Assembly (NCBI RefSeq): GCF_001922985.1
Contig: NZ_MRUH01000045.1
Span: forward strand, 62,001 to 126,000
Origin: Teredinibacter waterburyi
GTDB lineage: Bacteria > Pseudomonadota > Gammaproteobacteria > Pseudomonadales > Cellvibrionaceae
Direction: 5' to 3'
DNA length: 64,000 nucleotides
Below the pieces are notes generated by a model, which saw nothing but the letters and a program-made list of their open reading frames with translations, did not search any database and was not told the DNA's origin. The position numbers and the translations under genes were made by a program. Below are positions 9,230 through 18,700 of this stretch, piece by piece. Within the stretch, counting starts at the first letter, position 1. Every line of letters starts with the position of its first letter.

Positions 9230-10468
9230 TTAGCGGCGATAGGCTTGGATAAATTTACCGAACTTGTTAATCGCTTTGCGTAAATCTTCTACCTGAGGAA
9301 GAAAGACTATGCGGAAGTGGTCCGGCGTTGGCCAGTTAAACGCAGTGCCCTGAACCAGCAAGATCTTCTCGCGAATGAGCAGATCTAAAATGAGTTGTTG
9401 GTCGTCGTCAAAGGCATACATTTCACGGTCGATTTTCGGAAACAGGTAGATGGCACCTTTTGGTTTGACGCAGCTAATACCAGGGATTTCAGCCAGCGCT
9501 TCACAGGCTGCATCGCGCTGATCTTTAAGGCGGCCGCCAGGCAGTATCAGTTCGTTAATACTTTGATACCCTCCAAGTGCGGTTTGCACAGCGTACATGG
9601 CTGGTACGTTGGCGCACAGGCGCATCGATGCGAGCATATCGATACCTTTCACATACTCTGGTGCTAAATGCTTGGCGCCACTTAACACAATCCAGCCAGA
9701 TCGGAATCCCGCTAAGCGGTAGGACTTGGAGAGGCCGTTAAAGGATACACACAGCACGTCGGTCGCAATACGTGCCATAGGGATGAACTCGGCATCGTCA
9801 TAGATGATTTTGCTGTAAATTTCATCGGCGAAAATCACTAGCTTGTGCTCGCGCGCTATGGCGTGGATCTGCTCCAGTAAGTCTTTGCTGTAGACCGCGC
9901 CAGTTGGATTGTTCGGATTGATAATCACAATGGCGCGAGTGCGGTCACTAATTTTACTGCGAATGTCGTCGATATCGGGAAACCAGTCGGCTTGCTCGTC
10001 ACAAACGTAGTGCACGGCCTTGCCGCCAGCAAGGTTTACGGCGGCAGTCCACAGTGGATAATCCGGCGAGGGCACTAATACCTCGTCACCATCGTTTAAG
10101 AGCGCTTGGTTGGCCATAACGATCAGTTCACTAACGCCATTGCCGAGAAAGATATCGTCGATTTCCACATTGGCAATATTGAGTCGTTGGCATTCTTGCA
10201 TGATGGCTTTACGGGCCGGAAACAGGCCTCGTGATGCGGTATAGCCTTGCGCGTTACGCAAGTTGTGGATGACATCGGCGATCATCTCGTCGGGGGCGTC
10301 AAAACCAAAAGGCGCTGGGTTGCCAATATTCAATTTTAGAATTCGATGACCGTCCTCTTCTAGGCGGTTGGCGTGCTCAAGTACTGGACCGCGTATGTCG
10401 TAGCAAACGCCTTCCAGTTTTTTAGATTTTTGGATCTGTTGCATGGGTTTTGACGAGCCTTTAGTCAT
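9230..10468 (-). CDS. alaA: Alanine transaminase AlaA (YfbQ-type aminotransferase)
   Basis: A fold-type I PLP aminotransferase of 412 residues. The PLP-binding Lys is in NGLSKSYRLAGFRSGW. The NPNNPTGAVY and FADEIYSKI motifs supply the residues that contact the cofactor. The N-terminal QKSKKLEGVCYDIRGPV is typical of AlaA, which transfers the amino group from glutamate to pyruvate to make alanine. It is divergent from msrB, 52 bases away, an order also found in pseudomonads. The short N-terminal extension before MQQIQKS makes the exact start slightly uncertain. Confidence 0.92.
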   Translation of the reverse strand: MTKGSSKPMQQIQKSKKLEGVCYDIRGPVLEHANRLEEDGHRILKLNIGNPAPFGFDAPDEMIADVIHNLRNAQGYTASRGLFPARKAIMQECQRLNIANVEIDDIFLGNGVSELIVMANQALLNDGDEVLVPSPDYPLWTAAVNLAGGKAVHYVCDEQADWFPDIDDIRSKISDRTRAIVIINPNNPTGAVYSKDLLEQIHAIAREHKLVIFADEIYSKIIYDDAEFIPMARIATDVLCVSFNGLSKSYRLAGFRSGWIVLSGAKHLAPEYVKGIDMLASMRLCANVPAMYAVQTALGGYQSINELILPGGRLKDQRDAACEALAEIPGISCVKPKGAIYLFPKIDREMYAFDDDQQLILDLLIREKILLVQGTAFNWPTPDHFRIVFLPQVEDLRKAINKFGKFIQAYRR

Positions 10469-10520
10469 ATAACAGGAGTAAGATGGTTCGCTTCAAGTTA
10501 GTGGCAAGCGGGAGCCGATT

Positions 10521-10949
10521 ATGTCAGATCAAACAGTAAAAAACGATGCCCAGCCAAAGCAAGATTTGAGGGATGACGCACTCTGGAGAGACAAACTTTC
10601 TGTAGAGGAGTATCGCATCTGCCGAGAAAAGGGAACGGAAAGACCTTTTACGGGAGAATACTGGGACAACCAGCGCGACGGTGATTATCTCTGTCGCTGT
10701 TGCGGTGAGCCGCTCTTTTCGTCGGCTTCGAAATTTGACGCCGGTTGCGGCTGGCCAAGTTTTTCTGAGGCGGCAGTTGCGGAAAATGTTGAAGAGCAGC
10801 GTGACATCAGCCACGGCATGATTCGAACCGAGGTGATGTGTGGTCATTGTGGTTGCCACCTCGGGCATGTTTTTCCGGACGGGCCTACCGAGACTGGGTT
10901 GAGATATTGTGTGAATTCCGCTTCTGTTACTTTCAGCGAGAAAAAATAA
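10521..10949 (+). CDS. msrB: Peptide-methionine (R)-S-oxide reductase
   Basis: 142 residues, normal MsrB length. Two zinc-binding CxxC pairs are present (C58/C61 and C107/C110), with the conserved GCGWPSF at about 76-82 and the catalytic Cys at residue 130 in [11 protein letters not shown]. It reduces the R epimer of methionine sulfoxide in proteins, using thioredoxin. No signal peptide, so cytoplasmic. It is divergent from alaA. Confidence 0.95.
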   Translation: MSDQTVKNDAQPKQDLRDDALWRDKLSVEEYRICREKGTERPFTGEYWDNQRDGDYLCRCCGEPLFSSASKFDAGCGWPSFSEAAVAENVEEQRDISHGMIRTEVMCGHCGCHLGHVFPDGPTETGLRYCVNSASVTFSEKK

Positions 10950-11063
10950 TCGCAGTGTTTGGATGGCGGTGATTGATGGGCGAGTATGGGGCGGAAGCAT
11001 CCTCGCCTGTTGACTTAGTGTCGGAGCGGCCATGGTTACAACCCTTGGCCTGTCTCGGGGGGG

Positions 11064-11855
11064 TTAGTCGTACACCTGCTTCTTTTTCCACTCCGAACGC
11101 TGCTCGTCAAAGCTACTCCATTCTGACTGGTTTTCGTCAAGCTCTGGAGAGTCGATCTCCGCTTCGTTCTGTGTGTTGAGTTCTTCCGCGAAACGTTCTT
11201 TAAGTATCTTAATACGCTCTCTCAGCAGGGTGATCTTTTGCATGAAATGATCACTTTTTCCCTCGCGAATCAGTAGGTTAAGCGCGGTGTCAAAGTAATG
11301 TATTGCCAATTTGGTTTTGCCCGCCTGCTCGGCGGCTCGCCCTTGTAGACTGTAGTTATCCACGGATATTTGTAACACCAGCAGTTTCATTAAAGCGCGG
11401 TAAGCGTCCGCTTGGTTTTTGGGGATTGCGGCTTTGAGTTCCTGCTGATGAATAAACCGATTCAGTTCTTCGAGGCACATTTTGACCTCTTTTATCTGTT
11501 GCGGGTTTTCCAATTGTACGGGGCCAGCTGGGCGGGTCTGCTTTTGCGTTTCGCTCAGCTGCGCGGAAACTGATTGCAAGTCTTGAAGGTGCACTGGATT
11601 CGAGGGTTCGAGTTTTGCGAGCTGCTCGCAGACTTCAATTAAGTTGCGCTGTATTAGAAGCACTAAGTCGCGAGGAAGAAAATCTTTTGGGAAGCCGGCT
11701 TGCATAAACTTAAAGTTGCGCCCGCGTGCCTTGAGGGCGGTTAACACCCGATTACGCTGTTCGCGCTTGGCGCGCAGGGTTTGCGATACAAAGGCGTAGC
11801 ACACCAGTGCAGCGAGTAAAACGATGATCGTTGCTATTACATTTACGGATGACAT
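11064..11855 (-). CDS. Single-pass membrane protein of unknown function, 263 aa
   Basis: One N-terminal membrane helix (about residues 5-25, IATIIVLLAALVCYAFVSQ) is followed by a basic patch and a helical cytoplasmic domain of about 210 residues. A TPR-like helical segment is suggested around AGKTKLAIHYFDTALNLL (about 180-197), and the C-terminus is acidic and charged (after about residue 225). I cannot name the family. It stands alone, downstream of msrB on the opposite strand. Confidence 0.7.
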   Translation of the reverse strand: MSSVNVIATIIVLLAALVCYAFVSQTLRAKREQRNRVLTALKARGRNFKFMQAGFPKDFLPRDLVLLIQRNLIEVCEQLAKLEPSNPVHLQDLQSVSAQLSETQKQTRPAGPVQLENPQQIKEVKMCLEELNRFIHQQELKAAIPKNQADAYRALMKLLVLQISVDNYSLQGRAAEQAGKTKLAIHYFDTALNLLIREGKSDHFMQKITLLRERIKILKERFAEELNTQNEAEIDSPELDENQSEWSSFDEQRSEWKKKQVYD

Positions 11856-12197
11856 GAGTAGGGGGTTGGTGTACCTATTGATGAACGGAGCCTGCCTTAA
11901 GGCTAGTCCTTGATTGATCTAAGTGCAACTAGCTAGGAGCTCTATTCGGATGCTCTTAAATGTAGAGTGATACGCTAAGTTACTGATTTTATTTGCTTGA
12001 TTTTCGATCACTACTTTAACCTGAGAGTTAGGCGGTTAGCGGGTTGTAGCAAAAACCATCAATTTGAGGAAACTCTGAGCAGAAGTATTTCCCGCCAAAA
12101 GAAACCTAAAAAATTATGCTCAAAGGTGTTGACAGTCCCAGCGTGGCTCAATAGAATGCGCGCTCTTCTGAGATGACGAGCACATCAGAGTTTCTGT
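11856..12197. other. Intergenic region upstream of the tRNA pair
   Basis: This stretch holds the start region of the minus-strand membrane protein gene and, at its right end, the tRNA promoter described separately. No other gene or repeat was found. Confidence 0.5.
12129..12157 (+). promoter_or_regulatory. Strong promoter of the tRNA-Glu/tRNA-Gly unit
   Basis: TTGACA at 12129-12134, a 17-base spacer, then TAGAAT at 12152-12157: a near-consensus sigma-70 promoter. The bases after the -10 are G+C-rich (GCGCGC), like the discriminators of stringently controlled stable-RNA promoters. The tRNA begins about 40 bases downstream. Confidence 0.8.
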
Positions 12198-12273
12198 GTC
12201 CCCATCGTCTAGAGGCCTAGGACACCGCCCTTTCACGGCGGTAACAGGGGTTCGAATCCCCTTGGGGACGCCA
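12198..12273 (+). tRNA. tRNA-Glu (anticodon TTC)
   Basis: 76 bases including the encoded CCA end. The acceptor arms GTCCCCA and TGGGGAC pair perfectly. The anticodon stem CCGCC/GGCGG encloses CTTTCAC, giving UUC. The T arm has GGTTCGAATCC. Only 2 bases separate it from the tRNA-Gly, so both come from one transcript. Confidence 0.97.
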
Positions 12274-12275
12274 CT

Positions 12276-12351
12276 GCGGGAATAGCTCAGTTGGTAGAGC
12301 ACAACCTTGCCAAGGTTGGGGTCGCGAGTTCGAATCTCGTTTCCCGCTCCA
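12276..12351 (+). tRNA. tRNA-Gly (anticodon GCC)
   Basis: 76 bases with encoded CCA. The acceptor GCGGGAA pairs with TTCCCGC. The anticodon stem CAACC/GGTTG encloses TTGCCAA, giving GCC. The T loop is TTCGAAT. Second gene of the tRNA-Glu unit. Confidence 0.97.
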
Positions 12352-12356
12352 TTCCC

Positions 12357-12380
12357 GATGTTAGCACCAACGCTAACATC
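12357..12380 (+). repeat. Perfect 9-bp hairpin just after tRNA-Gly
   Basis: GATGTTAGC at 12357-12365 pairs with GCTAACATC at 12372-12380 around a 6-base loop. It begins 6 bases after the tRNA CCA end and has no T run, so it is more likely a 3' processing or stabilising hairpin than the terminator, which lies further on. Confidence 0.55.
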
Positions 12381-12432
12381 AACGAGATAAATGACTTTTG
12401 CCTAGGCCCTAAGTTGTTTATCGGTGTTACAA

Positions 12433-12464
12433 AAGCGCAACCTTACGGGTTGCGCTTTTTTTTT
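12433..12464 (+). terminator. Rho-independent terminator of the tRNA unit
   Basis: AAGCGCAACC and GGTTGCGCTT form a strong stem with a short TAC-containing loop, followed by a long T run. Confidence 0.9.
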
Positions 12465-12618
12465 GTTTTAATTTTCATTTGCGCCAACTAATCTCGGCGG
12501 CGTTACCCGTTGTTGATTGAAAAGCTGGTAATCTGCCCACAGGTTTAGGGTGTTGCCGGCGGTGAACACCATTCATTATTTATCCAACTTCTTTTACAGC
12601 GCTTCGGAGGCCTTGGGC

Positions 12619-13611
12619 ATGTCAGTCACCCCTTTAGATTCAAAGGTTGCACTCAAAATACGCGGCCTACAGAAAACCTATGGGAAGTCGTTTGAGGCGC
12701 TAAAAGGTATTGACCTCGAAGTCGCTCGAGGAGACTTTTTTGCCTTGCTCGGACCAAACGGGGCAGGGAAATCAACCACAATTGGGGTGATCTGTTCTCT
12801 GGTTAAAAAAACCGCTGGCACGGTTGAGATCTTTGGTCACGATGTTGACCGCAATTTTTCCGTAGCGAAGCAATTTATTGGCGTTGTGCCTCAAGAATTC
12901 AATTTCAATATGTTCGAAAAGGTCGAAGATATTGTAGTCAACCAAGCGGGTTACTACGGCTTGCCGAAAAAACTCGCGCAAGAGCGTGCCGAAAAGTACC
13001 TGCGAAAGCTTGGCTTGTGGGATAAGCGTGACACTCAAGCGAAGGGGTTATCTGGCGGAATGAAGCGACGTTTGATGATTGCGCGCGCGCTTACTCATGA
13101 GCCGCAGTTATTGATTTTAGATGAGCCCACCGCCGGTGTAGATATCGAGTTGCGGCGTTCGATGTGGGAGTTTTTACAAGAGATCAATGAAGCCGGTACA
13201 ACTATTATTTTAACCACCCACTACCTTGAAGAGGCCGAGCACCTGTGCCGCAATATCGCCATTATCAACAAGGGTGAGATCGCTGAAAATACCAGCATTA
13301 AAGACCTTCTCAAACAACTGAACCGCGAAACCTTTATTCTTGATAGTCGCACCGTGTTGGCGCAATGTCCAAGTGTAGAGTCTTATAACCTGCACCAAGT
13401 GGATGATACAACCTTGGAAGTGTCGGTGGAAAAAGGGCAGTCGTTGAACACGTTGTTTGCAAAGCTGTCTGAGTTAGGGGTGGATATTGTCAGTATGCGT
13501 AATAAGGTTAATCGGTTGGAGGAGTTGTTTGTTTCGCTGATCGAAAAAGTCGAACGAGAGGGTGCCGATGCGGCTCCAACAAAGCCTGCAACTACCGTAA
13601 AGAGAGCGTAA
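12619..13611 (+). CDS. ABC-2 exporter ATP-binding protein (YadG-like)
   Basis: The ATPase of a two-component ABC-2 exporter, about 330 residues from the ATG at 12619. That start is preferred because CGGAGG lies 8 bases upstream; an upstream in-frame start at 12550 would add a 23-residue tail with no homology pattern. Walker A is GPNGAGKST, the signature is LSGGMKRRL, and Walker B is LLILDEPTAG. A C-terminal extension of about 80 residues follows, as in YadG. The permease follows after 4 bases. The substrate is unknown. Confidence 0.88.
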   Translation: MSVTPLDSKVALKIRGLQKTYGKSFEALKGIDLEVARGDFFALLGPNGAGKSTTIGVICSLVKKTAGTVEIFGHDVDRNFSVAKQFIGVVPQEFNFNMFEKVEDIVVNQAGYYGLPKKLAQERAEKYLRKLGLWDKRDTQAKGLSGGMKRRLMIARALTHEPQLLILDEPTAGVDIELRRSMWEFLQEINEAGTTIILTTHYLEEAEHLCRNIAIINKGEIAENTSIKDLLKQLNRETFILDSRTVLAQCPSVESYNLHQVDDTTLEVSVEKGQSLNTLFAKLSELGVDIVSMRNKVNRLEELFVSLIEKVEREGADAAPTKPATTVKRA

Positions 13612-13615
13612 ATCT

Positions 13616-14389
13616 ATGTCACCGCAACAACAATTTATTGCATTTAAAACGCTGGTTCGCAAAGAGATTCGTCGCTTTACACGCATCTGGGTACAAACAT
13701 TAATCCCGCCGGTAATTACCATGGCGCTCTACTTTGTGATTTTTGGTAGCTTAATCGGTCGTCGTATTGGCGAAATGGGCGGCTTGGATTACATGTCCTT
13801 CGTTGTGCCGGGGCTGATTATGATGGCCGTTATAAACAACTCTTACTCAAATGTGGTGTCGTCGTTTTATTCGGCTAAGTTCACTAAAAGTATTGAAGAG
13901 CTACAGGTAAGCCCGACGCCGAATTACATTATTATGCTGGGCTATGTGTGTGGTGGTTGTTTGCGTGGCCTATTGGTGGGTCTGATTGTCACGCTTATTT
14001 CTATGCTGTTTACGGACTTGCAGGTCCACAATCTATTTGTGACCGCATCGGTCGTGTTTTTGACCGCGTTTTTATTCTCGCTAGCGGGAATGATCAATGC
14101 CATTTTTGCCAATTCCTTCGATGACATTTCGATTATTCCGACATTCGTGTTGACGCCAATGACCTATCTCGGCGGTGTATTTTATTCAATCGATCTACTT
14201 CCCGAGTTTTGGCAGGGCGTCTCTCAGTTGAACCCTATACTTTATATGGTAAATGCTTTTCGCTACGGGTTACTTGGCGTGTCCGACGTTAATATTGGCG
14301 TTGCCTTCGCTGGAATTATTGGGTTTTTACTGGTGTTGTTGGCTTACTGTCTATTCTTGTTAGAACACGGTAAGAAACTGCGTAATTAG
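13616..14389 (+). CDS. ABC-2 type permease (YadH-like)
   Basis: 257 residues with about six hydrophobic segments. The ABC-2 family features include the N-terminal amphipathic entry (FKTLVRKEIRRFTRIW) and the conserved PMTYLGGVFYSIDLLPEFW loop before the last helix pair. It pairs with the ATPase gene just upstream and is followed after 8 bases by queF, so all three may be co-transcribed. The exported substrate cannot be deduced. Confidence 0.88.
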   Translation: MSPQQQFIAFKTLVRKEIRRFTRIWVQTLIPPVITMALYFVIFGSLIGRRIGEMGGLDYMSFVVPGLIMMAVINNSYSNVVSSFYSAKFTKSIEELQVSPTPNYIIMLGYVCGGCLRGLLVGLIVTLISMLFTDLQVHNLFVTASVVFLTAFLFSLAGMINAIFANSFDDISIIPTFVLTPMTYLGGVFYSIDLLPEFWQGVSQLNPILYMVNAFRYGLLGVSDVNIGVAFAGIIGFLLVLLAYCLFLLEHGKKLRN

Positions 14390-14397
14390 GAGTTGTA

Positions 14398-15252
14398 ATG
14401 CAATCGGATCAATCGGAACAAGGTGCCAAAATTAAGCTCGGTGAATCTAACGCTTATACCGATGCCTACTCGCCGACATTGCTACACCCGATTCCTCGCT
14501 CGCATTCCCGGGCGGCGCTGATCGCTGATGGCGATATGCCCTTTAACGGGTGTGATGTCTGGACGGCCTATGAACTCAGTTGGTTGGACGCTAAGGGTAA
14601 GCCGCAGGTAGCGATCGGCCAGTTCACTTTTGCAGCCGACACCGATGCCATTATTGAGTCTAAGTCGTTTAAGTATTATTTGAACTCTTTTAACCAGACT
14701 CGATTCACAAGCGCCAACGACGTGCGTGAAACCATGGGCCAAGACTTGTCGGCTGCTTGTGGAGGCAATGTGGGCATTTCATTTTTTGCTATCGATGAAT
14801 ACATACCAGCATCCTCTGCGCTGCCGGGAATATGTATCGATGAGGAGTCAATTACGGGGGTGGTCTATCAGCCAGATGCAAGAATTTTGGCGGTAGATGG
14901 TTCGGCGCCGGTGGTGACTGAGTCTATCTATTCTCACCTTTTGAAAAGTAATTGTCCGGTAACGGGGCAGCCCGACTGGGCGACGCTTTGGGTTGAATAT
15001 CGCGGTCACCCGGTCGATCGAGCCAGCTTGTTAACCTATATTGTGTCTTATCGTCAGCACCAAGATTTTCACGAGAATTGCGTCGAAAAGATCTTTTGCG
15101 ATTTGATGCAGGTTGGTGATTTTGAGTCGCTGGCGGTTTATGCGCGTTACACGCGTCGTGGCGGGCTCGATATCAACCCCTATCGTGTATCTTACGATCG
15201 CGCCATGTTGCTACCGCAGTATTTGGAAAACGTCCGCACAGGGCGCCAATAG
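14398..15252 (+). CDS. queF: NADPH-dependent 7-cyano-7-deazaguanine reductase, long form
   Basis: 284 residues, the length of the two-T-fold-domain (E. coli-type) QueF. The family signature ESKSFKYYLNSFNQTRF is near residue 88. The active-site Cys is in LKSNCPVTGQPDW, and FHENCVEKIFCDL with its Glu follows. It reduces preQ0 to preQ1 in queuosine synthesis. An AGGAG lies a few bases before the ATG. Neighbours are an ABC exporter upstream and a convergent adenylate cyclase. A QueD-like gene lies 3.5 kb away. Confidence 0.95.
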   Translation: MQSDQSEQGAKIKLGESNAYTDAYSPTLLHPIPRSHSRAALIADGDMPFNGCDVWTAYELSWLDAKGKPQVAIGQFTFAADTDAIIESKSFKYYLNSFNQTRFTSANDVRETMGQDLSAACGGNVGISFFAIDEYIPASSALPGICIDEESITGVVYQPDARILAVDGSAPVVTESIYSHLLKSNCPVTGQPDWATLWVEYRGHPVDRASLLTYIVSYRQHQDFHENCVEKIFCDLMQVGDFESLAVYARYTRRGGLDINPYRVSYDRAMLLPQYLENVRTGRQ

Positions 15253-15280
15253 GCGCTCTATGAGTCTTTTTTACTGTAGG

Positions 15281-16672
15281 TTAGTTGATAATCTTATCTT
15301 TTAGTTTGTCGGTGGCTTTTTCCAGCGCTTCGACAACTTTTTCTTTGTCGTAGTTTTTGATCTTGTCGAGGTCGAGGTGCATCGCGAACCCTTCCATGTT
15401 GTGCTCGAAGTAGCTCTGGTGGCGACCTAGGTCTTTGCGGAAATCAACAACTTGGTAAACCTTGATGGGGTGGCTAAACCCCTTTGCCGTAATCTCACCC
15501 TTGTCGCGACACATAATCACATCTTTTACCAGTGACCAGGTTTCATGGGATATTAAAATTTCCCCCGGATCAGCGGCCGACTCTAGCCGGCTAGCCAAGT
15601 TTACGTGGGTGCCAAGTGCGGTGTAGTCCATGTAGTGACTGGTACCAAACGAGCCTACGGTGCAATACCCAGTGTTGAGGCCCATACGAATTTGCAGCGG
15701 CTTCTTAATCCCTTGGTTGTACCAATGAGTTTGCAGTTCTTTCATTTTGCGGCGCATCTCAATCGCCATTGCCAGTGAGCGGATACAGTCCTGCTTCAAG
15801 CCTTCACTTTGTGAGTCGCCGAATAAAATTAAGATACCGTCGCCCATAAACTTGTCGATGGTGCCGCGATACTTTATTGCGATATTGACCATTTCCGTGA
15901 GGTAAGTGTTGAGCAAGTCGGTCAGGCTTTCGGCTTCGAGCTCTTCTGTTAGCGAGCTGAAGCCACAAATATCGGAGAAAAATACGGTGATGCGGCGGCG
16001 CTCTGCAGAGAGTGTTTTTTCCCGACCTTCGTTGATCGCCTTCCATACGGGAGGCGTTAGGTAGCGAGATAGCTTATAGGTACGCAACTTGTGTAGTGTT
16101 AGTTCATTGCCGAGTTTCTTGTTGAGTAGGTCGAGCTTGTGTAAGCGGGTGTGAACAAAAATCGCGTAAGCACAGAAGTAGGTGAATACAGCGATTAGGC
16201 TGACAATGCTCAGCTCTAGCTTGTCTGCTAGGATCCATTGCGGCTCCCGAACCAGCACGATAAGCCCAATGCCGGCGATAAATGCAGCATTGTCGCGCAG
16301 CCATTTGTTTAGGCCGCCGTTAATCAGGCTGTTGAACTGAATCATGGTGGCAAACAGAATTGTAGGCAGTATGCTCAGGCCGCATAGCCCTACGGTTACG
16401 CCCATTGCTGCCGCGTCAACACTCATGATTTTGTTGATCAGGTTGGCGCGGCGGTCGTCGTGGGAGCGTTTGCGCAGCCAAAGAAAAGTTGTGATGGCGT
16501 AAACTAAAATGGCAACCGCGATAGCGGCATCGAGCAGTTCAAATTTTGGCCAGCCCGCGTTTACCGCAATTGTGCCGGCAGCGGCAATGCAGATGAGTGT
16601 GCGAATATCGTTTTGGCGCAGGGTGAAATCCGTAGCCAGCCGCTCGGAAGCCCTGTTGTGTGGGTCTGCCAT
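15281..16672 (-). CDS. Membrane-bound class III adenylate cyclase
   Basis: 463 residues. The first half has about five hydrophobic segments; the second half is a class III cyclase homology domain. Metal-binding aspartates are in FFSDICGF and KFMGDGILILFG. The base-recognition segment is MDYTALG, and the transition-state Asn and Arg are in VNLASRLE. All catalytic positions are therefore present, and cAMP production is likely; guanylate cyclase activity is less likely. The C-terminus is Lys- and Asp-rich. It converges on queF. Confidence 0.88.
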   Translation of the reverse strand: MADPHNRASERLATDFTLRQNDIRTLICIAAAGTIAVNAGWPKFELLDAAIAVAILVYAITTFLWLRKRSHDDRRANLINKIMSVDAAAMGVTVGLCGLSILPTILFATMIQFNSLINGGLNKWLRDNAAFIAGIGLIVLVREPQWILADKLELSIVSLIAVFTYFCAYAIFVHTRLHKLDLLNKKLGNELTLHKLRTYKLSRYLTPPVWKAINEGREKTLSAERRRITVFFSDICGFSSLTEELEAESLTDLLNTYLTEMVNIAIKYRGTIDKFMGDGILILFGDSQSEGLKQDCIRSLAMAIEMRRKMKELQTHWYNQGIKKPLQIRMGLNTGYCTVGSFGTSHYMDYTALGTHVNLASRLESAADPGEILISHETWSLVKDVIMCRDKGEITAKGFSHPIKVYQVVDFRKDLGRHQSYFEHNMEGFAMHLDLDKIKNYDKEKVVEALEKATDKLKDKIIN

Positions 16673-17007
16673 GAATATGCCTGTCCTAGCTGAAGTATTG
16701 GTCGAGTAATTTTTTATAGTTTTAGTTGCTAAACGCGAAACACAAACCAGCCATCGGTACCGCAGGGCGGCGAGCGTAGACCCCTAGCTTTGACACGCAT
16801 TTGCGCGTGAGTAAGCAATGTATCGCTTTCGTAAGGCTCTACTAAGGCCGTTCAGCAGCCGGTAATAGTGCAACAAAAAATGGTTTTAGTCGAGGTTCTA
16901 ACTTTGCTGGTTGCGGACGGGTTATGAGCTGTGGGGGTGGGCAGCGATGGGTAATGACGAGATGAGCCGATGACTGGGTGTTTGTCGCTATATTGCGACT
17001 GTCCGCA
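16673..17007. other. Intergenic region, no feature seen
   Basis: Presumably holds the adenylate cyclase promoter. I found no clear promoter, RNA, repeat or ORF with a ribosome binding site. Confidence 0.5.
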
Positions 17008-18324
17008 CTAGGGCTGCCGCATTTTTAACTCTAGAAATTTTTCTTCGAGTTCGGCATATCGGGCCTCGGATTGGGAAAGCTTCTTTTTGAGTGCTTGATT
17101 CAAGCCATCATCGCTTGCGCTAGAGACGTTGTTTTTGATGCTGCTCGCTAGGCGACGGGTTTCTGACTTGAGGGCGTAGACTTGCATTTCGTAATCGTCA
17201 TTTTCATCTCTCAGCTGTTTTAACTCGGTTTTAAGTTGTATGACCTGGGTTGCTTTACTGCGTAACCGCTCTATTTCACGATTGGAGCTATTCAGCTCGT
17301 CTTCTAATAGCTGTATACAGGTTTCAGACTCTTGTACAAATCGAATTTGTTTTTCCAGTTGCCCCTGCAGCTCGTCGACCACTTCATCCTTTTCCTCTGC
17401 TGAACTCGCATTTCGGAGTTTCTGCTGAAGGCCTTTAATTATTTTGTGCTGGTCGGCGGCAACCGAGCGCAAGTGGCGCAGTTCTCCAGCCGTTTCGTCG
17501 CTGGCTTTGTCGGCAATCTGACTGGGACCTTCTACGCCCTCGGCAATGAGTTTGTCGAACTCGTTGTAGCTGTCGTGATAGTTCTGCAGTGCAGACTCTA
17601 AGACTTTGGCATCGTCTGAGTTGGCGGCAATCTCCGCGAGGGAGCTTATCTGCGATTGCGCTGTTTCCCTGCAGGCGTCCCACTTTGCTTCTAAATCGAA
17701 ATAGAGTGCCTTGAATTTGTCGAGGTTGCTGATACGTTTGTGTGCATTGGCCAAGTCTGATTGCAGTGTTTCTAGCTCATGCTCTATAGAGGAGTTGTCG
17801 GTCGAAGCCGCGTAGTCACTATTGAAGCTAAAGATTTGTGTGTATTTTTGGTCGATTTGCTTCCAGTTCGCATCGTTGTTCGGGTTGACCGCTACGGATT
17901 CCATTTCTGAAAGCAAAATGGCGTGGCGGAGCGCAGCAACTCGGCGCGGTAGCGGGGTTTCGGGTGCGATATCGAGAGCGATTTCTGCACCGTTTGCCAA
18001 TTGTTCATGATGCTGCCGAGCTTTTTCTAGCTGTACCTTAATGTCGCGCTTATAGGCGTTGGCGTTGGCACCCGCGGCTTCTTTGTCCTGTTTATGCTGA
18101 GCTCTTGCTGTGCGGAGGTCTTTGACTAACTGCTCCATACGAGATTGTAGCTTGCCGGCGATTGTTTTTAGCGATCGGTTGCGAACGGCCAAGAAAATAC
18201 AGACGATAAAAAGCACGCCGATGACTTCGGCGAGAATAATGAAAATAAAATGTGGTGAGTGTATATCCACGGCTTTCCAGATTAGTGTTTTAGCGGCGCA
18301 GAATGTATGGCACCTACATGTCAT
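17008..18324 (-). CDS. Membrane-anchored coiled-coil protein of unknown function
   Basis: Up to 438 residues. One N-terminal membrane helix (FIFIILAEVIGVLFIVCIFLAV) is followed by almost continuous predicted coiled coil rich in Glu, Lys, Gln, Ala and Leu heptads to the C-terminus, with a break around residues 120-180. The annotated ATG gives an odd Cys-rich leader; a GTG at 18270 (protein beginning VDIHSPHF) would place the membrane helix at the very N-terminus and may be the true start. It resembles structural or septal scaffold proteins in architecture only. Confidence 0.7.
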   Translation of the reverse strand: MTCRCHTFCAAKTLIWKAVDIHSPHFIFIILAEVIGVLFIVCIFLAVRNRSLKTIAGKLQSRMEQLVKDLRTARAQHKQDKEAAGANANAYKRDIKVQLEKARQHHEQLANGAEIALDIAPETPLPRRVAALRHAILLSEMESVAVNPNNDANWKQIDQKYTQIFSFNSDYAASTDNSSIEHELETLQSDLANAHKRISNLDKFKALYFDLEAKWDACRETAQSQISSLAEIAANSDDAKVLESALQNYHDSYNEFDKLIAEGVEGPSQIADKASDETAGELRHLRSVAADQHKIIKGLQQKLRNASSAEEKDEVVDELQGQLEKQIRFVQESETCIQLLEDELNSSNREIERLRSKATQVIQLKTELKQLRDENDDYEMQVYALKSETRRLASSIKNNVSSASDDGLNQALKKKLSQSEARYAELEEKFLELKMRQP

Positions 18325-18488
18325 GTTAGATCAAGTATGGGCTACAAAACGCAGGTTTTCGACTTTTTATGTATAAAGTAATATATACGAAGCGGTTTTC
18401 GTGTCGAAAATTATCGCTCAGGTTATAACACCACTCATTATTGCCCCGTGGTGGAGATGTTGTAGAGCTAATTTGGGATGCTACGGGA

Positions 18489-18517
18489 TTGCGTTTAATT
18501 AAACCTTTGTGTAGAGT
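18489..18517 (+). promoter_or_regulatory. Possible promoter of tRNA-Ser
   Basis: TTGCGT, a 17-base spacer and TAGAGT, followed by a G+C-rich stretch (GTGCCGCC), about 90 bases upstream of the tRNA. The match is moderate and other A/T-rich -10 candidates lie nearer the tRNA. Confidence 0.4.
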
Positions 18518-18609
18518 GTGCCGCCTCCACAGTAGGCCTGTTTAGGTAGGGTCTAGCTCGAGTTTTCGGGTTAATTATGTTTATAGTTTACCGTGGTAGA
18601 TGATTACAA

Positions 18610-18697
18610 GGTGAGGTGTCCGAGTGGCCGAAGGAGCACGCCTGGAAAGTGTGTAAGGCGCAAGTCTTCGAGGGTTCGACTCCCTCCCTCACCGCCA
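18610..18697 (+). tRNA. tRNA-Ser (anticodon GGA)
   Basis: 88 bases with a class II variable arm and encoded CCA. GGTGAGG pairs with CCTCACC. The anticodon loop CTGGAAA gives GGA, and the T arm GGGTTCGACTCCC is intact. A terminator follows directly. Confidence 0.97.
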
Positions 18698-18700
18698 TAT

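Noticed and set aside
12120-12491. Frames overlapping the two tRNA genes
   Set aside because: They run through tRNA sequence and have no independent coding evidence.
14390-14397. preQ1 riboswitch before queF
   Set aside because: Only 8 bases separate queF from the permease gene, with just a ribosome binding site in them.
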